Shown in pieces: positions 19,801 through 21,863 of a stretch of DNA of 22,440 bases (the stretch's first letter is position 1; every line of letters begins with the position of its first letter). This DNA is from Saccoglossus kowalevskii (Eukaryota > Hemichordata > Enteropneusta > Harrimaniidae), in NCBI RefSeq assembly GCF_000003605.2, contig NW_003111478.1, positions 83,226 through 105,665 of the forward strand, given 5' to 3'. The position numbers and the translations under genes were made by a program. The notes under the pieces are model-generated. The model was given only the letters and a program-made list of their open reading frames with translations, had not been told where the DNA came from and did not search any database.

Positions 19801-21272
19801 AACTAGATAACAGAAAATATCACATTGGTTGCCGCGACGTGACCCATCTAAGGTTTTGTGGTAATTCATGTTTATGTAATTGATTGTAGATTGGACATTA
19901 CAGTCCCTGACTTTTCATACAGAATTTAACCATTAAATTTATATTGTTTGTCAAACCGCCTTTTAGTCAATGTCTTTCAGTTGTACGATATCACGTGGTT
20001 AAGACATGGTCAAATTATGTCACAAACATGAAACCATGGTATCACATTGTCAAAACGCGGCACCATGTTGTGAAACCAGGCTATCATGCCTTCACATAGA
20101 AAAAAAGTATGTACTGCAAGCATGCCATCACGTGGCGAAAACATGCAACAACATTGTTAGATTATGGCACTGTATATGGGTAAAGTACAATGACCACGTC
20201 CAAATTTGTACATCGTATGCAGGTTTAACACTTATTAACTTCTTTCCATATTACAGATGATTACTCCTGTCCACCATACACATTCAAGTGCCCTAGTTCT
20301 TACTGTATACCATTATACAGAAGGTGTGATGGACAGAATGATTGTCCTGATGGCGAGGATGAATATGGATGTAGTAAGTTTCATTGATTGTGTAGCACAT
20401 ATTTGTAGCAGATCAATAATAAAAACGATAAATCCATGTTTTGACTAGATTTAGATAAATGAACAAATATGCGGTAATCTGTTCATATAATATAAAATTA
20501 TTTGATTGATTGTTATTTTATCGATAATCCTATCTGAATATACGAATTTATCGTCTTTGATACTGGTTAATTTGTTTTATATTTTTTGTTAATTGTTGAC
20601 ATCGTTATCTAATTAAGGTTCAGGTTAACAACAAGTAATATGACTAGAATCTTGCACTCTTTCTTTCAGATCAATTTTCATGTCCTGGCTCCTATAAATG
20701 CCAATCCACACATCAATGTATTGAACTGAATAAACGATGTGATGGTAAACATGATTGCATTAAAGGAGATGATGAACACTTTTGTGGTATGTTTATTTTC
20801 TTGTATACTCTTGGAGGATTTTATATTTGTTGAAGAGAAAGTAAATCAATGTATATATTCGATAGAATATGCTAAAACTCTCGTCTCAGTGAGTTGAGAG
20901 ACAATGTTATATTAACTGAGCTTGCATTATATTTGCATTTACATATGCTGCAGCAACATATAAATATACATTACATATACGGTTTTGTTATCTTATTGAT
21001 AGTCCTTCCTCACATCCATCGGTTTGTGCGTCTGTCCATGCGTCTGTTTGACCAATTATGATCTGGGACATCATTATACCATAGCATCTGACATATTGTT
21101 TTTTAAATTCTTACCTTGGAATAATTTATAATATATTTTTTTCTTGTATTATTTGTTCCCATCCAGACATCCAGTGTCTTGAAGGATGTAATTGTGCGAG
21201 TTATCTCTTTGACTGTTCACAATCATCTTGGTTTGAACTTCCTGATGATTTGTCTTCTAATATCAGGGGATT
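1498..21272 (+). CDS. Partial 29-exon gene: CUB / C-type lectin / EGF / LDLa / LRR-cap receptor
   Basis: Gene model joining 29 exons: 1498-1827, 2259-2444, 2738-2986, 3515-3658, 3822-4229, 5138-5308, 5607-5828, 5949-6338, 7174-7665, 7793-7912, 8118-8284, 9139-9304, 9719-9869, 10513-10757, 11728-12105, 13026-13484, 13828-14037, 14940-15012, 15116-15288, 15501-15545, 15947-16369, 16503-16625, 16735-16848, 18620-18748, 18878-18985, 19717-19860, 20257-20373, 20670-20786, 21167-21272. Every junction keeps the frame. Module boundaries are phase 1, as expected of shuffled extracellular domains. The product is a large secreted or membrane-anchored protein that probably binds glycans and proteins. The LDLa-to-LRR order suggests a relaxin-receptor/GRL101-like GPCR, but no transmembrane segment lies in the window. 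The 5' signal-peptide exon and the 3' end are missing. It is also possible that two genes are joined here, for example a CUB/lectin gene and an LDLa-LRR gene. No poly(A) site or promoter argues for that. Confidence 0.75.
1828..2258 (+). other. Intron 1, no recognised content
   Basis: GT-AG intron of 431 nt with a gtatgt donor and a pyrimidine-rich acceptor (gattgttttcctacag). It is AT-rich. No repeat or RNA gene was recognised. Confidence 0.6.
2259..2444 (+). CDS. Exon 2: beta-gamma-crystallin-like Greek-key segment
   Basis: The acceptor is tttcctacag and the best phase-1 donor is catg|gtgttt, a weak site. The exon gives 62 residues. The stretch [16 protein letters not shown] resembles a beta/gamma-crystallin Greek-key motif (aromatic-x4-aromatic-x-Gly-Ser). 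A second, less clear strand set follows ([13 protein letters not shown]). Two cysteine-free flanks and phase 1-1 borders make it an insertable module. The 3' border is the least certain in the gene, because a different phase-1 donor could be used. It may instead be the second half of the domain begun in exon 1. Confidence 0.55.
2738..2986 (+). CDS. Exon 3: first half of CUB domain 1
   Basis: The acceptor is gtttctcatcag and the donor is tcag|gtttgt, phase 1 at both ends. The 83-residue segment starts with a linker cysteine, then [20 protein letters not shown], matching the CUB opening (Cys, Gly, Ile-x-Ser-Pro-Asn-Tyr). It continues with CVWEI, the [13 protein letters not shown] strand pair and the [14 protein letters not shown] turn, which is the CUB Cys-x-Asp/Glu-Tyr-hydrophobic-x-Ile motif. 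Glu replaces the usual Asp of the calcium-binding C-x-D-x motif. CUB domains mediate protein-protein contacts in secreted and cell-surface proteins. The domain is completed by exon 4. Confidence 0.87.
2987..3514 (+). other. Intron 3 within CUB1, no recognised content
   Basis: GT-AG phase-1 intron of 528 nt. It is AT-rich. The minus-strand open frame at 3217-3426 has no domain. No repeat family was recognised. Confidence 0.6.
3515..3658 (+). CDS. Exon 4: second half of CUB domain 1
   Basis: The acceptor is ttctatag and the donor is attg|gtatgt. The 48 residues start [20 protein letters not shown], which supplies the CUB GxYCG element, and continue with a VQIQFTAVA strand and the closing GFRAKV strand (CUB consensus G-F-x-A-x-Y). 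There are two N-glycosylation sequon candidates around NSS. Joined to exon 3 this makes one complete CUB of about 115 residues. Confidence 0.85.
3822..4229 (+). CDS. Exon 5: divergent CUB-like domain 2
   Basis: The acceptor is ttgttctgtag and the donor is gaag|gtaacg, phase 1 at both ends. The single exon encodes 136 residues. It begins with [12 protein letters not shown] and keeps the CUB spacing: CSWLV in place of C-x-W-x-I, then [20 protein letters not shown], an ICNDTD cysteine, and SIQLHI and FKFNYFEM strands. The SPNYP and GF-x-A-x-Y signatures are lost, so the CUB assignment rests on cysteine pattern, length and neighbours. It carries NVT and NDT glycosylation sequons. Confidence 0.75.
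4230..5137 (+). other. Intron 5, low-complexity AT-rich sequence
   Basis: GT-AG intron of 908 nt with a strong acceptor (ttgttacgtttacag). Between about 5000 and 5060 the motifs tgattgg and ccaatca form a short inverted pair, with agtaaac/gtttac outside them. This may be a small unclassified inverted-repeat element. Nothing else was recognised. Confidence 0.5.
5138..5308 (+). CDS. Exon 6: first half of CUB domain 3
   Basis: The acceptor is acgtttacag and the donor is acag|gtagaa. The 57 residues begin with the linker DCGG, then a classic CUB opening [19 protein letters not shown] (SPNYP-x-x-YP-x4-C-x-W), followed by IVEAP and the [11 protein letters not shown] strands. The frame is fixed by the phase-1 junctions and by the perfect continuation into exon 7. 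Confidence 0.88.
5607..5828 (+). CDS. Exon 7: second half of CUB domain 3
   Basis: The acceptor is tataccaacag and the donor is gaag|gtaaga. It opens with [15 protein letters not shown], the CUB C-x-x-D-Y-L-x-V-x-DG element that includes the calcium-ligand aspartate. RSCDDGDK, the LTVIFKTD strand and the closing GFQLNIT strand follow. Exons 6 and 7 together form a complete and well-conserved CUB. The intron falls just before the C-x-x-D-Y turn, unlike in CUB1 and CUB5. Confidence 0.88.
5949..6338 (+). CDS. Exon 8: CUB domain 4, lacking the first cysteine
   Basis: The acceptor is ccttcagttacag (exon starts at 5949) and the donor is cgag|gtacgt. The single exon encodes 130 residues. [13 protein letters not shown] replaces the SPNYP opening and gives the usual Tyr-Pro pair. 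[33 protein letters not shown] and [10 protein letters not shown] fill the later strands. No N-terminal cysteine precedes the Pro-Tyr motif, and His-Gln occupies the usual second-cysteine site, so the first CUB disulfide is absent. A second possible acceptor (cttacag, ending 5967) would break the phase. Confidence 0.82.
6339..7173 (+). other. Intron 8, holds foldback repeat copy 1
   Basis: GT-AG intron of 835 nt. The first 370 nt are AT-rich and unassigned. From about 6712 to 7120 lies a dispersed foldback element, described separately. The acceptor (caatctttgcag) lies about 50 nt past the element. Confidence 0.7.
6712..7120 (+). mobile_element. Foldback/MITE-like repeat, copy 1
   Basis: About 410 bp that recurs in the same orientation at 14106-14517. 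It opens with an inverted repeat whose arms include a perfect 18-bp pair (6733-6750 and 6832-6849), plus gacagtac at 6767 and gtactgtc at 6819. A unique-looking body follows, with the shared block tagcgaacttctttgtgtgg. It ends in gtataata. No protein is encoded. A minus-strand open frame at 6727-6963 only reflects the repeat. It is non-autonomous and of unknown class. Confidence 0.8.
7174..7665 (+). CDS. Exon 9: divergent C-type lectin-like domain 1
   Basis: The acceptor is caatctttgcag and the donor is accg|gtgagg, phase 1 at both ends. The 164 residues begin with [17 protein letters not shown] (two Cys-containing opening strands). [36 protein letters not shown] and AFLCQTG follow. The order G-L / F-x-W-x-D-x-x-P-x-x-Y / C / W-x-x-x-x-C / hydrophobic-C is the second half of a C-type lectin fold. 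The usual WIG loop is VFLIGL. No EPN or QPD carbohydrate motif and no WND is visible, so calcium-dependent sugar binding is unlikely. It is longer than a standard domain (about 120 residues) because of an insertion in the first half. An NAT sequon and others are present. Confidence 0.75.
7793..7912 (+). CDS. Exon 10: calcium-binding-type EGF domain
   Basis: The acceptor is gtttcgttgcag and the donor is atgg|gtaagt, phase 1 at both ends. The 40 residues contain DLDEC at the start and [16 protein letters not shown] in the middle, giving six cysteines in EGF spacing. D-x-D-E-C with the C-x-N-x4-F/Y-x-C-x-C pattern is the calcium-binding EGF signature and carries the Asn/Asp hydroxylation consensus. 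It separates two lectin-like domains and probably acts as a rigid calcium-stabilised spacer. It is the only EGF module found. Confidence 0.93.
8118..8284 (+). CDS. Exon 11: first half of C-type lectin-like domain 2
   Basis: The acceptor is ctttttgtctgtag and the donor is gttg|gtacgc, entering in phase 1 and leaving in phase 0. The product includes [20 protein letters not shown] and [13 protein letters not shown]. This is the lectin pattern Cys ... W-x-x-A/G-x-x-x-C-x-x-x-G-G-x-L-x-x-x-x-x-x-x-E. The phase-0 exit is unusual in this gene and is matched exactly by the phase-0 entry of exon 12. Confidence 0.85.
8285..9138 (+). other. Intron 11 within lectin domain 2
   Basis: Phase-0 GT-AG intron of 854 nt. 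It contains a direct doubling of taatatatgc near 8331-8350 and a perfect 9-bp stem (8615-8623 with 8638-8646, loop of 14). The open frame at 8751-8936 has no domain. No larger repeat was identified. Confidence 0.6.
9139..9304 (+). CDS. Exon 12: second half of C-type lectin-like domain 2
   Basis: The acceptor is tctatattcag and the donor is atgg|gttagt, entering phase 0 and leaving phase 1. The product reads [20 protein letters not shown], then [15 protein letters not shown] and LPTLCYMG. These supply the lectin FW-I-x-L-x-D strand, the third cysteine, the VDC strand and the final L-C-Y. The domain is short, with no W-x-D-G-x-P loop and no EPN/WND, so it looks like a minimal lectin fold without a canonical calcium site. 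It contains an NTT sequon. Confidence 0.82.
9305..9718 (+). other. Intron 12, no recognised content
   Basis: GT-AG intron of 414 nt with a gttagt donor and acceptor cttttattttcacag. No repeat family was recognised. The open frame at 9188-9409 is a frame-shifted shadow of exon 12. Confidence 0.6.
9719..9869 (+). CDS. Exon 13: first part of CUB domain 5
   Basis: The acceptor is attttcacag and the donor is atagg|gtatgt, entering phase 1 and leaving phase 2. It encodes ECSHGI, then [20 protein letters not shown] and [11 protein letters not shown]. This is a CUB opening with SPAFP in place of SPNYP, followed by the C-x-W strand. The split in phase 2 inside the G-x-x-I/L-x-L-x-F strand differs from the phase-1 splits of CUB1 and CUB3. 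The reading is confirmed by continuity with exon 14. Confidence 0.85.
9882..9993 (+). repeat. 112-bp dispersed repeat, copy 1
   Basis: Aligns without a gap to 15703-15814, with 22 mismatches in 112 positions by hand count. It runs from ttaaaggacggtggtcgttg to acgcggc and includes an identical block acgtcgctatgagt. It starts 12 nt after the exon-13 donor. It has no open frame and its class is unknown. It may be a terminal fragment of a transposon. Confidence 0.75.
10077..10465. mobile_element. TTAA-flanked terminal-inverted-repeat element (MITE)
   Basis: TTAA at 10077-10080 and 10462-10465 brackets a 381-bp segment. Its ends, ggtaaaagcctactcat (10081-10097) and atgactaggcttctacc (10445-10461), are inverted repeats matching at 15 of 17 positions. 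The interior is AT-rich and non-coding. A TTAA target duplication is typical of piggyBac-type transposition. The end sequence does not let me name the family. It lies in intron 13, leaving 47 nt before the exon-14 acceptor. Confidence 0.8.
10513..10757 (+). CDS. Exon 14: second part of CUB domain 5
   Basis: The acceptor is gttacttttctag and the donor is gcag|gtaata, entering phase 2 and leaving phase 1. The codon GG|G joins GSLIG to [23 protein letters not shown] (the CUB C-x-D-x-L-x-I-YGD turn), [18 protein letters not shown] and FRVLYYRAG follow. All later CUB strands are present and the calcium-ligand Asp is retained. The upstream in-frame ATG at 10493 is intronic. Confidence 0.87.
10758..11727 (+). 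other. Intron 14, holds a short inverted-end element
   Basis: GT-AG intron of 970 nt with acceptor atatatattgtttacag. It contains the 150-bp element at 11221-11370. The remainder is AT-rich, with no RNA gene or coding remnant seen. A small direct/inverted pair (cagtcactctc and gagagtgactg) lies near 11607-11630. Confidence 0.6.
11221..11370. mobile_element. 150-bp MITE-like element with 9-bp inverted ends
   Basis: The ends gcggattta (11221-11229) and taaatccgc (11362-11370) are perfect inverted repeats. The interior is markedly GC-richer than its surroundings, has a run of about 13 C, and contains a perfect 16-bp palindrome (11311-11326, ccgaagtcaacttcgg). No protein is encoded. No second copy lies in the window, so the class is unproven. 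Confidence 0.5.
11728..12105 (+). CDS. Exon 15: CUB domain 6
   Basis: The acceptor is attgtttacag and the donor is gttg|gtaaga, phase 1 at both ends. The single exon encodes 126 residues. It shows [24 protein letters not shown] (C-x-W), [25 protein letters not shown] (the C-x-x-D/E-x-x-x-IYNGD turn, with Glu/Lys at the usual Asp position), GVYC, VLIEFIS and YGFSFKYKI (closing G-F-x-x-x-Y). It is a full CUB with four cysteines. SVQDYDAYT replaces SPNYP. Confidence 0.88.
12260..12313 (-). repeat. (ATTT)n / poly-G simple repeats, possible retroposon tail
   Basis: On the plus strand a tttattta-type run ends at about 12287 and is followed by a C5-G10 tract. On the minus strand it reads as an (AAATA)n tail, as at the 3' end of some LINE/SINE copies, but no body homology can be shown here. 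Confidence 0.4.
12738..12960. repeat. Repeat-like block with short internal direct repeats
   Basis: gatctgagg occurs at 12738 and 12751. accgatatttatacct (12814) recurs as accgatacttatacct (12848). A GC-rich clamp around cccctccccgggcac ends the block. This composition, differing from its surroundings, suggests an inserted element of unknown class. Confidence 0.35.
13026..13484 (+). CDS. Exon 16: CUB domain 7
   Basis: The acceptor is ttgattttacag. The 3' border is a GC donor (aatg|gcaagt), phase 1 at both ends. The 153 residues begin with DCAGCAVG and have the CUB core [14 protein letters not shown] (I-x-S-x-N-Y-P-x-x-Y-P), [43 protein letters not shown] and [16 protein letters not shown] replaces the usual C-x-D-Y turn, so the calcium site is weakened. 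Three linker cysteines precede the core. Alternative GT donors near 13444 and 13449 leave the wrong phase for exon 17. Confidence 0.85.
13485..13827 (+). other. Intron 16, probable GC-AG intron
   Basis: 343 nt. The donor reads gcaagt, matching U1 at every position except the +2 C. The acceptor is gtttctcattgtag. A GC donor with an otherwise strong consensus is the usual form of the rare GC-AG class. No other content was recognised. Confidence 0.7.
13828..14037 (+). CDS. Exon 17: first part of C-type lectin-like domain 3
   Basis: The acceptor is ctcattgtag and the donor is attg|gtgagt, phase 1 at both ends. The product reads [19 protein letters not shown], then [20 protein letters not shown] and NELVYIG. 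This is the classical long-form C-type lectin opening: CP-x-GW ... C-Y-x-F ... W-x-x-A-x-x-x-C-x-x-x-x-A-x-L-V-S-I ... Y-I-G. It is the best-conserved lectin domain in the gene. Confidence 0.92.
14106..14517 (+). mobile_element. Foldback/MITE-like repeat, copy 2
   Basis: Same family and orientation as 6712-7120. The opening palindrome is nearly intact: arms 14112-14157 and 14202-14247, 46 nt each, pair at 41 of 46 positions, with a further small stem (tcgacc/ggtcga) in the loop. The 270-bp body matches copy 1, including the block around tagcgaacttctttgtgtgg, and ends in gtataata. Relative to copy 1 it lacks 8 bp at the cccatcatggg site. The open frames across it (13964-14257 minus, 14072-14311 plus) mirror the palindrome. 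Confidence 0.85.
14741..14770. repeat. (TTTG)n and (TA)n microsatellite
   Basis: Four tgtt-type tandem units run into an alternating TA tract. Simple sequence within intron 17. Confidence 0.75.
14940..15012 (+). CDS. Exon 18: middle part of C-type lectin-like domain 3
   Basis: 73-nt exon, acceptor cattttgtag, donor gattg|gtaggt, entering phase 1 and leaving phase 2. It encodes [20 protein letters not shown] and SYTDW, the lectin WIGL-x-D ... E-G-x-F-x-W-x-D-G-S-P-L-x-Y-T-x-W core. The final Trp codon is split TG|G with exon 19. It is too short for a default open-frame search. Confidence 0.92.
15116..15288 (+). CDS. Exon 19: last part of C-type lectin-like domain 3
   Basis: The acceptor is ataatttttag and the donor is gtgg|gtaggt, entering phase 2 and leaving phase 1. 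It gives [20 protein letters not shown], then [13 protein letters not shown] and HKYICKN. These are the lectin carbohydrate loop and closing strand: EPS stands where mannose-type lectins have EPN, and WKD where they have WND. Most of the fold is intact, but two calcium ligands (both Asn) appear substituted. Sugar binding is therefore uncertain. Confidence 0.9.
15501..15545 (+). CDS. Exon 20: 45-nt linker micro-exon
   Basis: The acceptor is atacattacag and the donor is cagg|gtgagt, both strong and both phase 1. It encodes 15 residues, [14 protein letters not shown] plus split codons, rich in Ser/Thr and cysteine-free. It sits between two lectin domains. It can be skipped without changing the frame, so it may be a cassette exon setting the spacing of the domains. 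The evidence is splice sites and phase only, not homology. Confidence 0.65.
15546..15946 (+). other. Intron 20, holds 112-bp repeat copy 2
   Basis: GT-AG intron of 401 nt, acceptor aatttttgttttag. The 112-bp repeat at 15703-15814 is the only recognised content. Confidence 0.65.
15703..15814 (+). repeat. 112-bp dispersed repeat, copy 2
   Basis: Same length and orientation as 9882-9993, gap-free, about 80% identical by hand count. The start ttaaagggcgatggtcgt and the end gaacgcggc are shared, and flanking sequence is unrelated. This defines the repeat edges at both ends to within a few bases. The poly-T just before it is not shared. Confidence 0.75.
15947..16369 (+). CDS. Exon 21: C-type lectin-like domain 4
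   Basis: The acceptor is ttttgttttag and the donor is aaag|gtaaga, phase 1 at both ends. The single exon encodes 141 residues. It begins with [15 protein letters not shown] (C-x-x-x-W ... C-Y), then [14 protein letters not shown] (lectin A-x-x-x-C-x-x-x-x-A-x-I/L), [11 protein letters not shown] (WIG), [19 protein letters not shown] (C ... W-x-x-x-x-C) and GVLCAMP. The fold is recognisable, but no EPN/QPD or WND is present. NST, NVS, NVT sequons suggest heavy glycosylation. In contrast to domains 2 and 3 it is intronless. Confidence 0.87.
16503..16625 (+). CDS. Exon 22: LDLa module 1
   Basis: The acceptor is atttctttcactag and the donor is tgtg|gtaaat. It gives [25 protein letters not shown] and TSDEFQC, a complete LDL-receptor class A module of six cysteines with the acidic CDG-x-x-DC-x-D-x-SDE calcium cage intact. 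LDLa modules bind ligands or basic surfaces. In LRR GPCRs of the relaxin-receptor type they are needed for activation. It starts a run of seven one-exon modules. Confidence 0.93.
16735..16848 (+). CDS. Exon 23: LDLa module 2
   Basis: The acceptor is cctttaaatttag and the donor is tgtg|gtaagt. [20 protein letters not shown] is followed by [15 protein letters not shown]. It has six cysteines and the terminal DGSDE, but CDF-x-x-Q stands in place of CDG-x-x-D, so one calcium ligand is replaced. An open frame starting at 16581 reads through from the intron into this exon. The in-frame upstream part is not coding. Confidence 0.93.
16849..18619 (+). other. Intron 23 (1.77 kb), repeat-rich
   Basis: The longest intron. 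It includes a possible scrambled copy of the 112-bp repeat (16963-17046) and diverged repeat copy A (about 17870-18370). The T-rich open frame at 17322-17597 is low-complexity. The frame at 17742-18101 (119 residues) lies mostly inside the repeat and matches nothing I recognise. No additional LDLa exon was found on either strand. Confidence 0.6.
17870..18370 (+). repeat. Diverged intronic repeat, copy A
   Basis: Shares ordered blocks with 19070-19580: acacacggagaatcgaat near 17871, cgtggcctccacacat near 18041, tagccaat, tgattaattg near 18098, and aatcatgacaca near 18332. An open frame of 119 residues (17742-18101) overlaps it and ends WYSTRHNV. I do not recognise the product, and it may be a transposon remnant. 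Confidence 0.55.
18620..18748 (+). CDS. Exon 24: LDLa module 3
   Basis: The acceptor is tatgtatttcag. The donor is ambiguous: gtaagc after 18748 (preferred) or gtagta after 18745, both phase 1. [20 protein letters not shown], then [12 protein letters not shown] and a final ESC. Six cysteines and the DGSDE corner are present. CN replaces CD, removing one calcium ligand. The longer form adds one Ser codon after the last cysteine. Confidence 0.92.
18878..18985 (+). CDS. Exon 25: LDLa module 4
   Basis: The acceptor is ttatgtttttcag and the donor is tgtt|gtaagt. [20 protein letters not shown], then [15 protein letters not shown]. It has six cysteines with a short first loop. CDG-x-x-DC is kept, and the SDE corner appears as HEEDE, one residue longer. 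It probably still folds around calcium. Confidence 0.88.
18986..19716 (+). other. Intron 25, holds diverged repeat copy B
   Basis: GT-AG intron of 731 nt with acceptor actgatatttttcag. Most of it (about 19070-19580) is related to part of intron 23. Nothing else was seen. The minus-strand open frame at 18846-19094 overlaps exon 25 antisense and is not supported. Confidence 0.6.
19070..19580 (+). repeat. Diverged intronic repeat, copy B
   Basis: Same order of blocks as 17870-18370: accacacgcagatggaat near 19090, cgtgccctccacacat near 19194, tagccaat, ttgattaattg near 19253, and aatcatgacaca near 19545. Frames are closed by many stops. Confidence 0.55.
19717..19860 (+). CDS. Exon 26: degenerate LDLa module 5
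   Basis: The acceptor is gatatttttcag and the donor is tgtg|gtaatt, phase 1. [20 protein letters not shown] keeps the first four LDLa cysteines. The second half, [16 protein letters not shown] then RDVTHLRFC, has an insertion and no CDG-x-x-DC or SDE calcium cage. All six cysteines persist, so the disulfide scaffold may survive without calcium binding. The frame is open through both splice sites, so it is not simply a pseudo-exon. Confidence 0.78.
19861..20256 (+). other. Intron 26 with diverged short tandem repeats
   Basis: GT-AG intron of 396 nt. Between about 19980 and 20165 a loose motif (atggtatcacattgtcaaaac-like, 22-28 nt) recurs in degenerate form, giving the open frame at 20006-20260. 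It is low-complexity DNA with no gene. Confidence 0.5.
20257..20373 (+). CDS. Exon 27: LDLa module 6
   Basis: The acceptor is ctttccatattacag and the donor is tgta|gtaagt. [20 protein letters not shown] is followed by [15 protein letters not shown]. It is a complete module with CDG-x-x-DC-x-DG-x-DE, with Glu in place of the SDE serine. An alternative open frame (20257-20448) in another phase is a shadow. Confidence 0.93.
20670..20786 (+). CDS. Exon 28: LDLa module 7
   Basis: The acceptor is ctctttctttcag and the donor is tgtg|gtatgt. [20 protein letters not shown] is followed by [15 protein letters not shown]. It has six cysteines and CDG-x-x-DC. Lys-Gly-Asp-Asp-Glu replaces the D-x-SDE corner. 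It is the last LDLa before the LRR cap, the position that in relaxin-receptor-like proteins is tied to the LRR domain by a short linker. Confidence 0.93.
20787..21166 (+). other. Intron 28, no recognised content
   Basis: GT-AG intron of 380 nt, acceptor tgttcccatccag. It is AT-rich. A near-palindrome (aactctcgtctcagtgagttgagag) lies near 20876-20902. No gene or repeat family was recognised. Confidence 0.55.
21167..21272 (+). CDS. Exon 29: LRR N-terminal cap (LRRNT)
   Basis: The acceptor is ttcccatccag and the donor is gatt|gtaagt, entering phase 1 and leaving phase 2. [20 protein letters not shown] is followed by [13 protein letters not shown]. The C-x3-C-x-C-x6-C cysteine cluster with LP-x-x-L downstream is the cap that precedes leucine-rich repeats. 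The phase-2 exit inside the first repeat Leu codon matches the phase-2 LRR exons of LGR/relaxin-receptor genes. This is the strongest hint that the protein continues as an LRR receptor beyond the window. Slit/proteoglycan-like LRR proteins are the alternative. Confidence 0.85.
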
Positions 21273-21656
21273 GTAAGTGGCAATATAACTTACATATGCA
21301 AATATCCACCATGACTATCCTATAATCACTATCACTTTTCTACCTATCAGCGTAGTCTTGGTGACCATTGACAATCTTTCGTTTGTTTTTGTCATATGTG
21401 TACTTACATCTCACAATATTAATATACGTTTGAGCAAATAATACACTTAATATTTGACTTGAATATCTAAAATAATAAGTGGTATTCATGCATTTTTATT
21501 ACGTAGACGCCTTTCTCTCTATTATGGAGATAATTTGATATACTGATTATTTTATCATATTTGGATTTCTAAGTGTTTGATGTGATAATAATTTTTAAAT
21601 TCTTTACATTTAATTTTAAAAGAAAATGCTCGATATTCTAACTTATTGTTTCAGAG
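21273..21656 (+). other. Intron 29 (right end uncertain)
   Basis: AT-rich, with a strong gtaagt donor. The first possible acceptor is ttgtttcag at 21654, or two bases later. No repeat or gene was recognised inside. Confidence 0.5.
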
Positions 21657-21726
21657 GGAGTGTATCAACCCTAATAAGATATACCATGCATCAGATAATT
21701 TTATTTTCAATAATAGCTTCACATAT
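21657..21726 (+). CDS. Possible exon 30 start: weak LRR-like segment
   Basis: If the acceptor is tttcagag (ending 21656), the phase-2 join gives L-ECINPNKIYHASDNFIFNNS then FTYV. This loosely follows L-x-x-x-x-N-x-I ... F-x-N-x-x-F-x-x-V of leucine-rich repeats with a one-residue offset. The more usual acceptor at 21654 gives a frame without LRR spacing. No good phase-2 donor follows. Repeat DNA starts at about 21733. It may be a chance match, or an exon whose end was disrupted. Confidence 0.2.
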
Positions 21727-21773
21727 GTTTTTGACTCCCATGTGCGAAGCACAAAATGGGAGTCTTTGCAGTT

Positions 21774-21862
21774 AGTGTGTCTGTATGTGTGTATGTGTGT
21801 ATGTGTGTATGTGTGTATGTGTGTATGTGTGTATGTGTGTGTGTATGTGTGTATGTGTGTCC
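21774..21862. repeat. (TGTGTATG)n microsatellite
   Basis: Roughly ten copies of an 8-nt unit with a few tgtg variants. It forms the second section of the element at 21733-22440 and creates long spurious open frames on both strands. Confidence 0.9.
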
Positions 21863-21863
21863 G

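Noticed and set aside
20006-20260. His/Cys-rich 84-residue open frame
   Set aside because: It lies on degenerate short tandem repeats inside intron 26 and runs into the exon-27 acceptor out of frame.
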